Below, one piece after another: positions 1 to 6,353 of a stretch of 6,353 nt of DNA (positions are counted from its first letter, which is position 1; each line of letters starts with the position of its first letter). Position numbers and translations under genes: made by a program. Source of the DNA: Prolixibacteraceae bacterium (GTDB lineage Bacteria > Bacteroidota > Bacteroidia > Bacteroidales > Prolixibacteraceae). The stretch covers positions 1 through 6,353 of the forward strand of contig JAGYOI010000082.1 of the NCBI GenBank assembly GCA_018399395.1, read 5' to 3'. The notes beneath the pieces are model-generated. The model made no database searches. It was not told the origin of the DNA and was given only the letters and a program-made list of their open reading frames with translations.

Positions 1-1173
1 ATACTCATAAACTTTCACGACATTTCTAAACGCCGTTATGCCGAGCAACAACAACGCAAACTCGAACAAGCCGTGAAACACAGTTCAATAGCGATTCTTA
101 TTACCGATATTAACGGAACCATTGAATATGTTAACCCACGCTTTTGCGAAACATCGGGCTTTACAAGCGAAGAAGTCATTGGTAAAAATCCGCGCATCCT
201 GCAATCGGGCAAAACCGAATTAAAAACATATCAAGAACTATGGAATACCATTCTTTCAGGTAAAGAATGGAGTGGAATCCTATTAAATAAAAAGAAAGAT
301 GGCACATTATATTGGGAAAAATCATCCATTTCGTCCATCACCAACAAAAAAGACAAAATCACCCATTTTGTGGATATAAAAGAAGACATAACGAAACAAA
401 TTGAAACCGAAAAAGAAATTCGGAAAACCAACAAAAAACTAAAAAAGACCAATGCCGAAAAAGACCGCTTTTTCTCAATTATAGCACACGACCTACGCAG
501 TCCGTTCAACACCTTCATGGGCATTACTGATCTTATAGCAAACGAAATGCACAATTTAAATGAAGACCAGTTGCACGGCCTTACACAAAGCCTCAACAAA
601 TCGGCCCATAATATGCACGATTTACTGAGCAACTTGCTCGACTGGTCGATGGTACAACGAGGTGTTGAAAAATTCACCCCGGAGCCTGTCAACCTTCATG
701 AAAAAGCTGAAAAAAGTCGGGAAAACCTTATCGAAACGGCCAATAAGAAAAACATATCGTTAATTAACAACATACCAAAAGAACTTGTGGTAAGCGCCGA
801 CAGCTACATGCTGGAAACCGTTCTTCGCAATTTAATATCAAATGCGATTAAATTCACTCATAAAGAAGGCAAAATATTTATTAGCGCAAAACCATCAAAA
901 ACCGAAGAAAACAAGGTCGAAGTATCGGTATCCGATAACGGTATAGGGATGAGCAAAAACATACAGAGAGATTTATTTAAAATCAGCAAGTCGGTTAAGC
1001 GCGAAGGCACCCAAAATGAACCCAGCAGCGGCCTCGGACTCATACTTTGCAAAGATTTTGTAAAAAAGCACGGGGGGAAAATATGGGTCGAAAGCAATAA
1101 CGATGGAAAATCAGGAGAAAAAGGAAGTACATTTTATTTTACAATACCTGTTTCTGGTGTTGAAAATTCATAG
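1..1173 (+). CDS. PAS domain sensor histidine kinase, 5' end cut by window edge
   Basis: Sensor kinase that would autophosphorylate on His and pass the phosphate to a separate response regulator. The frame is open from base 1 with no stop. A GTG at 73 is only an internal Val, because the codons before it (DISKRRYAEQQQRKLEQA) read as the end of a preceding PAS/PAC unit. The true start is therefore outside the window. In the 390 visible codons: PAS tail 1-24; a full PAS 25-134 with GKNPRILQSG; a Lys/Glu-rich signalling coil about 134-157; HisKA about 157-224 with phospho-acceptor His163 in AHDLRSPF; HATPase about 269-386 with N-box Asn281, G1 box D312-N-G-I-G, and G2 box G344-L-G-L. All catalytic boxes look intact. 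There is no receiver or DNA-binding domain and no membrane segment in the visible part. The stop is TAG followed at once by TAA. The next kinase starts 54 bases downstream, so co-transcription is possible. The ligand is unknown. Confidence 0.93.
   Translation: MLINFHDISKRRYAEQQQRKLEQAVKHSSIAILITDINGTIEYVNPRFCETSGFTSEEVIGKNPRILQSGKTELKTYQELWNTILSGKEWSGILLNKKKDGTLYWEKSSISSITNKKDKITHFVDIKEDITKQIETEKEIRKTNKKLKKTNAEKDRFFSIIAHDLRSPFNTFMGITDLIANEMHNLNEDQLHGLTQSLNKSAHNMHDLLSNLLDWSMVQRGVEKFTPEPVNLHEKAEKSRENLIETANKKNISLINNIPKELVVSADSYMLETVLRNLISNAIKFTHKEGKIFISAKPSKTEENKVEVSVSDNGIGMSKNIQRDLFKISKSVKREGTQNEPSSGLGLILCKDFVKKHGGKIWVESNNDGKSGEKGSTFYFTIPVSGVENS
1081..1140 (+). repeat. Shared 3' kinase segment, copy 1
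   Basis: This 60-bp stretch encodes the end of the HATPase domain of the first kinase (IWVESNNDGKSGEKGSTFYF). Aligned without gaps to 3379-3438 in the second kinase, it is identical at 52 of 60 bases. Four of the eight differences are third-position changes, and the other four fall in three codons that change an amino acid. It marks recent shared ancestry or gene conversion rather than a mobile repeat. Confidence 0.75.
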
Positions 1174-1227
1174 TAAAGATCATGCTTTGATGTTTATTTT
1201 TTACTAACTTACATATTCTGATTCAAA

Positions 1228-3459
1228 ATGACGGTGATGGTTGTAGATCGTACCCAAAAATATTTCAATAACCTTTTTTACGATAGTGCTATTCCAATGC
1301 TCATCATCGATCCCGACACGGGTAAGATTATTGATGCAAACCAGGCCGCAGGCAAGTTTTACGGCTGGTCAACCGGTCAGCTACGTAATATGAACATAAC
1401 CCAGATTAATACACTTTCTTATGAACAAATCAGGGGCGAAATGCTAATTGCGAGCGAACAAAAAAGAAACTTTTTCAAATTTGAACACCGTTTAAAAAGT
1501 GGGGATATACGCAATGTCGAGGTTTTTAGCAATATAATTGACATCTCGGGAAAAGCTTATCTCCATTCTTCTATCCACGATATTACCGAAGCCGTAAAAG
1601 CCGAAAACGAGCTCAAAATGAGCGAAGAACGTTTTCGGGCCATGATCGAGGGAGCTCCCGACCCTATTTTTATTCAAACCAATCACCGCTTTGCATACTT
1701 AAACAAGCGTGCTATAGCACTTTTTGGTGCAAAATCGGAAGATGAGCTTATAGGAACACCTGTTATGGACCGCTTTCATCACGACTATCACGACAGAATA
1801 AAAGCACGCATCAAAAAACTGAACATCGACAAAAAACTGGTTCTAACCCCCCTGGAACAAAAGTTTTTACGCCTTGATGGTTCAGAAGTATGGGTAGAAA
1901 CCACTGGCGAACCAATATTCTACAAGGGCTCACATGGTGCATTGGTATTCGCACGCGACATCAGCGACCGAAAAAAACTTGAACAATCGTACAACCATAA
2001 CCTGGCCCTTCAAACTGCTATGACACAAAGCACACCGCTGGCTACATACAGCATCGATCCCGACGGCTATGTGCTAAGCTGGAATACAGCAGCTGAGGAA
2101 ATGTTTGGCTGGAGAGCTGAAGAAATTATCGGTAAAATGCTCCCCATTATTCCCGATGATAAAAAAGAAGAATTCAATTACAACCGTAAACAAATCATAA
2201 ACGGCAACGCAATTAACGGCAAAGAGCTGATACGCAAAAGAAAAAACGACGAACTTTTTAACTGCCGGCTTTTTACAGCCCCGATATACAATAACCAAGG
2301 AGAGACCATTGGCATAATGGCCAATATGGAAGACATTACCGAACAAAAACTTGCCCAACAAAAACTTATTCTTTTATCAAGAGCTGTTGAACAAAGCCCC
2401 GATTCAGTATTAATTACCAACACACACGGAACCATTGAATTTTGCAACCCTGCATTACTGCGAATATCAGGTTACTCAAAAGAAGAAGTCATAGGTCATA
2501 ATCCCCGTATTTTCAGTTCGGGCAACAAAACCAAAGAAGAATACCAACAATTGTGGCATACCATCACAAAGGGGGAAATATGGGAAGGTGAGTTTTTAAA
2601 CAGAAAGAAGAATGGCGAAACTTATTGGGAGTCAACAACCATTTCGCCAATAACAAACGCTTCTGGTAAAATAACACACTATCTGGCAATAAGAAAAGAT
2701 ATTACACTCCAAAAACAAGTTAATCAGGAGCTTATTGAAGCCAAAGAACAGGCAGAAGAGAGCGACCGTTTAAAAACAGCATTCCTGTCGAACATGAGCC
2801 ACGAAATTCGCACCCCTATGAATTCCATCATGGGATTTGCCAGCCTTCTGCCTGAAGAAGAAAGCAAAGAGCTGATTATGCAGTACGGCAATATAATTTA
2901 TCAAAACTCCGAGCAGTTGGTAAACATTATCGATGGCATTGTAATGTATTCTAAACTTCAAACCCGCCAGTTTACTTACAACCCCGCACATTTTAATGTG
3001 AACAAACTTTTCGATGACCTAAAACATGCCTTTGAAATAACCAACACCCCAAAAGAAGTATCTTTAGTTATCGAAAAGCAGTTCGATGAAGAATTTAATA
3101 TCTTTACTGATCATGAAAAATTAAGGCAAATTCTTTACAACCTCATATCGAATGCATTTAAATACACCCACAAAGGCAACATAAAAGCAGGTTATTACCT
3201 TGATGAAGATGATATAACATTTTATGTTTCCGATTCTGGCATTGGCATCCCTGAAAACGATTTGCCCCATATTTTTGAACGTTTTTACCGGGGTGGCAAC
3301 ATCAACGAAGCCACGGTAAGGGGTACCGGCATAGGCTTAAGCATCGTTAAAGAACTGGTTGACCTTCTGGACGGTGCTATTTGGGTCGAAAGCGATCCCG
3401 ATGGAAAATCGGGAGAAAAAGGAAGTACGTTTTACGTTAAAACGAAACTAAATCGCTAG
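1228..3459 (+). CDS. Multi-PAS soluble sensor histidine kinase (four PAS domains, HisKA, HATPase)
   Basis: Complete 743-residue sensor kinase, probably cytosolic since no signal peptide or membrane helix is seen. Four PAS units lie in tandem: about 10-122, 130-248, 258-374 and 382-494. Each ends in a PAC-like DIT or DIS motif (HDIT, RDIS, EDIT, KDIT). A short coil leads into HisKA with phospho-acceptor His525 in MSHEIRTPMN. The HATPase has N-box Asn642, G1 D669-S-G-I-G673, F-box IFERFYRG (682-689), and G2 G699-T-G-I-G-L704. Every box needed for ATP binding and phosphotransfer is present. The ATG at 1228 is chosen because an in-frame TGA at 1219 excludes anything longer; an ATG at 1237 is the only close alternative. 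No clear Shine-Dalgarno site precedes it, which is usual in Bacteroidota. The last PAS is closely related to that of the upstream kinase. No receiver domain is attached, so a partner regulator must be encoded elsewhere. The sensed signal is unknown. Confidence 0.95.
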   Translation: MTVMVVDRTQKYFNNLFYDSAIPMLIIDPDTGKIIDANQAAGKFYGWSTGQLRNMNITQINTLSYEQIRGEMLIASEQKRNFFKFEHRLKSGDIRNVEVFSNIIDISGKAYLHSSIHDITEAVKAENELKMSEERFRAMIEGAPDPIFIQTNHRFAYLNKRAIALFGAKSEDELIGTPVMDRFHHDYHDRIKARIKKLNIDKKLVLTPLEQKFLRLDGSEVWVETTGEPIFYKGSHGALVFARDISDRKKLEQSYNHNLALQTAMTQSTPLATYSIDPDGYVLSWNTAAEEMFGWRAEEIIGKMLPIIPDDKKEEFNYNRKQIINGNAINGKELIRKRKNDELFNCRLFTAPIYNNQGETIGIMANMEDITEQKLAQQKLILLSRAVEQSPDSVLITNTHGTIEFCNPALLRISGYSKEEVIGHNPRIFSSGNKTKEEYQQLWHTITKGEIWEGEFLNRKKNGETYWESTTISPITNASGKITHYLAIRKDITLQKQVNQELIEAKEQAEESDRLKTAFLSNMSHEIRTPMNSIMGFASLLPEEESKELIMQYGNIIYQNSEQLVNIIDGIVMYSKLQTRQFTYNPAHFNVNKLFDDLKHAFEITNTPKEVSLVIEKQFDEEFNIFTDHEKLRQILYNLISNAFKYTHKGNIKAGYYLDEDDITFYVSDSGIGIPENDLPHIFERFYRGGNINEATVRGTGIGLSIVKELVDLLDGAIWVESDPDGKSGEKGSTFYVKTKLNR
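3379..3438 (+). repeat. Shared 3' kinase segment, copy 2
   Basis: Partner of the segment at 1081-1140, lying at the same place in the second kinase (IWVESDPDGKSGEKGSTFYV). It is a direct repeat about 2.3 kb downstream of its partner. Recombination between the two would delete most of the second kinase and leave one chimeric gene. Confidence 0.75.
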
Positions 3460-3496
3460 ATTAAAAAATGTACACAACATAAGCAAGCACAAAAAA

Positions 3497-3790
3497 ATGG
3501 AAAACGAGCTCCATGAAGCCAAAAAAGAGCTTGAAAAAGCATTAGCAACCCGCGACACCTTTTTTTCTATTTTGTCCCACGATTTAAAATCGCACATGCA
3601 GTCCATTCTAGTCTTTACCGAATTACTCAAAATACAGACTGATAAAAACATGCTCCTTTTCATCGTTCGCAACCTGGTTACCAATGCCGTTAAATTTACA
3701 CCAAGTGGTGGTAACATTGACATTACAGTATTGAACAAGGGATTGATGGAAAGCGAATTAACAATTGTATTATTATTTCTGACATCATAG
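3497..3790 (+). pseudogene. Histidine kinase remnant with internal deletion and lost ATP-binding end
   Basis: A 97-codon frame that is recognisably part of a histidine kinase but cannot be a working one. Residues 1-20 are a Glu/Lys-rich coil. Residues 22-44 are an H-box region with His28 in ILSHDLKSH, where the usual Pro after Ser is His33. Residues 49-78 match the start of an HATPase domain, with N-box Asn63 in VRNLVTNAVKFTP. His to N-box Asn is 35 residues here, against 118 and 117 in the two intact kinases upstream, so about 82 codons are missing in frame, with the join near residue 46 (about base 3632). After residue 78 the similarity stops, and the G1, F and G2 boxes are absent. It starts 37 bases after the preceding kinase stop and could be read on the same transcript. 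Alternatives are a small dimerisation-only protein or an assembly collapse. Decay of a third kinase copy is the simplest reading. Confidence 0.78.
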
Positions 3791-3973
3791 CTCACATACA
3801 ATCCCACGCACAAGAACACAAATACAGTGAAATCAAGTTTGTTTAAAACAATTGACATCCCGACAATCAACACTGGCGAATTCAATAAAAGGGAATTGAG
3901 TTCCATAGGAACGATGTATGTAATACCAGTTATATATCAAAATGATTTATACGGCATCATGCCTAACGGTATT
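3791..3973. other. Convergent intergenic gap without a recognisable gene
   Basis: This 183-bp gap separates the plus-strand kinase remnant from the minus-strand glycosyltransferase stop. It is AT-rich. The only inverted repeats found are weak: AATTC/GAATT with a 9-base loop around 3880-3900, and GGCAT/ATGCC around 3953-3963 with a one-base centre. Neither has a stem plus T-tract good enough to call a terminator. A plus-strand frame continues after the remnant's TAG (GTG at 3827) but resembles no family and runs antisense into the glycosyltransferase. Further decayed kinase sequence is possible but not recognisable. Confidence 0.5.
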
Positions 3974-5269
3974 CTACCCCTTATTGGCAACCTTTTGATA
4001 AACGTCAACGAGTTTTTTTGCCTGGATGTTGATATCGAAGTGTTGTTCAACGCTTTTTCGTGCTTTGCTACTTAATTCTTCGAGTTGTTGTTTGTCGTTA
4101 ATCAAGTTGCTAAGTGAATCAGCCAGGATTTCAGGGTTATTGGGGCTGTAAGCTATGCCGCCGCCACCGGCTGCAATTATTTCGGGAAATGCACCTGTAT
4201 CAGGCTGTATAACCGGAATACCACAGGCCATCGATTCGGTTAAGTAAATACCAAAAGCTTCGCCATGTGGCACAGGAACCGATACCACCTGCATTCTTTC
4301 AAAAAAAGCATCCCGGTGCTCCCCCTCAAATTTTTTCCAAAAATGCGACTCATCCCTTAACCCATTAGCAGCTAATTTATCCTTCAATTCTTTAACATAC
4401 TTTTTATCATCGCCGGTATAGCCGCCTGTAATATGCAAGTGTACATCTTTGTTTTCGGGTTTCTTTTTTAACAGGATAAATGCATCGACTAAGGTATGTA
4501 GCCCGTTTATAGGGCTGATTCTCGAGATAAAACCAATGTTACGTTCTTTTTTCTGTACTGAATTCGTGTACTGGTAATCGGCAGGATCGACGCCCAGATG
4601 AACCGTAGATAGCTTTTCATCAGGAATATTCATACGCTTTTGGGCAAGGTCAGAATAATAATAACTTACGGGGACAAACATATCAACATCGATGGCCTTT
4701 TCGCCCATCAATTTCCAAACCCGGTCCCTGAATTGCGGTTGCATTACATCTACCCATACATCTTCATCCTGTAATGAACATACGACCGGCACATTAAGCT
4801 TTTCTTTTATACGTTTAGCCAAGCCAAGCAAAAGGGCATTGGATAAATGCACAACATCGGGTTTGCAATGCTCAGCCATCCAGTCAACCATTTTATCCAG
4901 CTCATGTTTTTGTTTACCCTCTTCGCCCAGCAACATCGAAACGGTCATATCTTCGAGCCCGGTAGCACGGGTAGAACCTGACATTGATGCGGCGATTTTC
5001 ATCATTGGTTTTGAGTTCAGTAAATTATCGAACCATGCAGGGGCATGCCTGAATACCGGAAACATTTGTTTCAGGTAAACACTTATGGCACCATAAAAAA
5101 CCGGAATGTCTGATATGTCGTGTTCATCGGAAAACAGGGGCAAATACATGGGTATTTTCACCACCTTGTTACCCTGTTCTCTCAGGGCATCGAAATATTT
5201 ACTGTCGCGCAAACAATTTCCACAATAAAAACTACCCCCCGAACCCGGTATTATTTGAATTATATTCAT
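3974..5269 (-). CDS. Glycosyltransferase family 4 protein (GT-B fold)
   Basis: Complete 431-residue retaining-type glycosyltransferase, expected to move a sugar from a nucleotide-sugar donor to an unidentified acceptor in the cytosol or at the inner membrane face. The N-terminal acceptor half (about 1-220) opens with a beta strand and the motif GGSFYCGNCLRD (11-22), with Cys16 and Cys19. The C-terminal donor half (about 240-410) contains GFISR (246-250) and the family EX7E motif, Glu337 and Glu345, in GEAFGIYLTESMACG. Asn255 sits where most GT4 enzymes have a Lys that contacts the donor diphosphate; Arg250 is kept. Length is normal for the family. No signal peptide or membrane helix is seen. 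The ATG at 5267-5269 lies 17 bases after the stop of the propeller gene upstream, so the two almost certainly form one operon with this gene second. From memory, the Cys-containing N-terminal motif marks a distinct subgroup also found in Planctomycetes. The acceptor cannot be predicted. Confidence 0.93.
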   Translation of the reverse strand: MNIIQIIPGSGGSFYCGNCLRDSKYFDALREQGNKVVKIPMYLPLFSDEHDISDIPVFYGAISVYLKQMFPVFRHAPAWFDNLLNSKPMMKIAASMSGSTRATGLEDMTVSMLLGEEGKQKHELDKMVDWMAEHCKPDVVHLSNALLLGLAKRIKEKLNVPVVCSLQDEDVWVDVMQPQFRDRVWKLMGEKAIDVDMFVPVSYYYSDLAQKRMNIPDEKLSTVHLGVDPADYQYTNSVQKKERNIGFISRISPINGLHTLVDAFILLKKKPENKDVHLHITGGYTGDDKKYVKELKDKLAANGLRDESHFWKKFEGEHRDAFFERMQVVSVPVPHGEAFGIYLTESMACGIPVIQPDTGAFPEIIAAGGGGIAYSPNNPEILADSLSNLINDKQQLEELSSKARKSVEQHFDINIQAKKLVDVYQKVANKG

Positions 5270-5285
5270 TCTTCTGTATTTTTAA

Positions 5286-6353
5286 TTATTTACCAAGGCA
5301 ATACAAGTTACCATCGGTTGATGCTAAAAATATATAGCCTTCAATTACAGCCGGCGACTTCATTACACCACTACCCAGTTGATAGGTCCAGGCGATATCG
5401 CCATTATCATGATTTATAAGATTTACATCGCCGCGCATGTTTACGACCAACGCATGTTGCTTATTAACAACAGCCGAACCATCAATCCGGTTTCCGGTAT
5501 TGGTTTTCCAAAGCAAATCACCATTTTCAGCATCGAAGCAATACAAGAATTTATCGCGGTTCCCAATAATAACCTTACCGTTTACATAAGCCGGCGATCC
5601 TAAAAAAGGCAATGTGCCGTCTTCATTTTCAAAGCGCCATAAAATTTCGCCCTTATCAATATCAACACAAGTAAAACCACTCTCGTAGTCGCCAACATAT
5701 GCAATACCATCATCAACAGCCGGCGAAGCAGCAACATAGGTCCCTACATCTACTTTCCGGATTAAATTTCCGTTTTCAACATCAACAATGTGCAAAAAGC
5801 CGTCGCACCCGCCAAAAATGGCCTGTCCGTTGTAAATAGCAGGCGCACCGTTCAGAAAGTTGTCCGTTTCATATTTCCAGATATTTTCCCCGGTACGGGC
5901 ATCAATTCCGTGCAAATAATAATCGTAACTCCCGACAACTATAATTTTTTTATCATTCTTCTCATAAAAAGCAGCCCCACCCATGATCTGGTTGTCGGTT
6001 TTATATTGCCATATTTTCTCTCCTGTATTCAAATCTAATGCATAAAAAGCACCCGACAGGTTACCAAAATACACCACGCCATCCTGAATTAAAGCAGGGG
6101 CTTCAATCGCATTATCAGTTTGAAAACCCCAAACAGAATCACCCTGCATATTGAGGCAATACATGGTACCATTTGTAGAGCCCACGAGCAATTTCTCGTT
6201 GCAAACAACCGGTGCCGATTTAAATATGCCATCGGCATCGAACAACCATTTAATCTGAGGCCGTTCTGAAAGGTTTGCCGGTGTAACGCCCTGTAACAAA
6301 CTGCTTCCCCGTGAGTTAGGCCAGCAGGTTAATGACTGGGCATACGAACCCGA
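5286..6353 (-). CDS. PQQ-like beta-propeller repeat protein, probably exported, N-terminus beyond window
   Basis: Propeller protein built from about 40-residue PQQ_2-type repeats of the pattern SPAV..G..Y.G..DG.LYCLD...GE.LW. Eight repeats can be traced, with cores KSAPVV, EAPALI, GGAAFY, NGAPAI, AASPAV, LGSPAY, DGSAVV and KSPAVI. The final repeat lacks its own Trp strand, which IKWLF near the N-terminus would supply, closing an eight-bladed ring like that of BamB or quinoprotein dehydrogenases. No catalytic residues are evident, so a scaffold or binding role is likelier than an enzyme. A TTG at 6297-6299 might be taken as the start, but the frame stays open to base 6353. The extra codons read SGSYAQSLTCWPNSRGSS. 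SGSYA-Q resembles the end of a signal peptide, so only a short hydrophobic leader may be missing, and the protein is probably periplasmic or surface-located. It is first in the operon with the glycosyltransferase. The promoter lies outside the window. Confidence 0.9.
   Translation of the reverse strand, partial: SGSYAQSLTCWPNSRGSSLLQGVTPANLSERPQIKWLFDADGIFKSAPVVCNEKLLVGSTNGTMYCLNMQGDSVWGFQTDNAIEAPALIQDGVVYFGNLSGAFYALDLNTGEKIWQYKTDNQIMGGAAFYEKNDKKIIVVGSYDYYLHGIDARTGENIWKYETDNFLNGAPAIYNGQAIFGGCDGFLHIVDVENGNLIRKVDVGTYVAASPAVDDGIAYVGDYESGFTCVDIDKGEILWRFENEDGTLPFLGSPAYVNGKVIIGNRDKFLYCFDAENGDLLWKTNTGNRIDGSAVVNKQHALVVNMRGDVNLINHDNGDIAWTYQLGSGVMKSPAVIEGYIFLASTDGNLYCLGK

Noticed and set aside
73..75. 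GTG as start of the first kinase
   Set aside because: The frame is open to base 1 and the upstream codons match the end of a PAS/PAC domain, so this is an internal Val.
231..692. 153-codon minus-strand frame within the first kinase
   Set aside because: It lies wholly antisense to PAS and HisKA coding sequence and shows no motif of its own.
1175..1203. AAAG/CTTT stem followed by a T-rich run as a terminator after the first kinase
   Set aside because: The stem is only four A/T-rich pairs and would not be stable.
1186..1221. Possible Bacteroidota promoter (TTTG at 1186-1189) before the second kinase
   Set aside because: No good TAnnTTTG element lies about 19 bases downstream; the nearest match, TATTCTGA, is too poor.
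3448..3906. 152-codon minus-strand frame opposite the kinase remnant
   Set aside because: It is antisense to recognisable kinase motifs and its protein has no recognisable domain; it is a shadow frame.
3953..3963. GGCAT-C-ATGCC palindrome in the convergent gap
   Set aside because: It is short with a one-base centre and no T-tract, so it is neither a terminator nor a convincing operator.
3791..3973. Insertion sequence remnant in the gap
   Set aside because: No terminal inverted repeats, target duplication or transposase-like residues were found in any frame.
3827..4075. 82-codon plus-strand frame from GTG
   Set aside because: It runs antisense through the end of the glycosyltransferase, resembles no family and has no clear start signal.

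Overview
The window looks like chromosomal DNA of a Bacteroidota member, most likely an environmental Bacteroidales/Marinilabiliales-type organism. This is inferred from the moderately AT-rich DNA, the lack of clear Shine-Dalgarno sites before starts, the soluble multi-PAS histidine kinases with AHDLRSPF-type H-boxes, and a PQQ-like propeller next to a GT4 glycosyltransferase. No rRNA or species-specific marker is present, so the placement is tentative.

The left half (1-3790, plus strand) holds three histidine kinase genes in tandem. The first (1-1173) is open at the window edge and has lost its N-terminus to the cut. What remains is the tail of one PAS/PAC unit, a complete PAS domain, and a full HisKA plus HATPase core. 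The second (1228-3459) is complete, with four PAS domains, HisKA and HATPase, and no membrane segment. The third (3497-3790) is a remnant: an H-box joined almost directly to an N-box, with about 80 residues between them missing and all later ATP-binding boxes gone. The two intact kinases are paralogues. Their last PAS domains are about half identical in protein, and a 60-bp stretch near their 3' ends matches at 52 of 60 bases. Neither has a receiver or output domain, and no response regulator lies in the window.

A 183-bp convergent gap (3791-3973) follows, with no convincing terminator or gene.

The right half (3974-6353, minus strand) is a two-gene operon. A probably exported eight-bladed PQQ-like beta-propeller (5286 to beyond the right edge) is followed after 17 bases by a GT4-family glycosyltransferase (3974-5269). 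The glycosyltransferase has an N-terminal GGSFYCGNCLRD motif, an intact EX7E motif, and Asn where most relatives have the nucleotide-binding Lys. The tight spacing suggests a joint role, possibly in making or assembling a cell-surface glycan. The substrate cannot be read from the sequence.

No CRISPR array, tRNA, rRNA, insertion sequence or phage gene was recognised. The most unusual items are the internally deleted kinase remnant, the paralogous kinase tandem with shared 3' DNA, and the propeller/glycosyltransferase pair.
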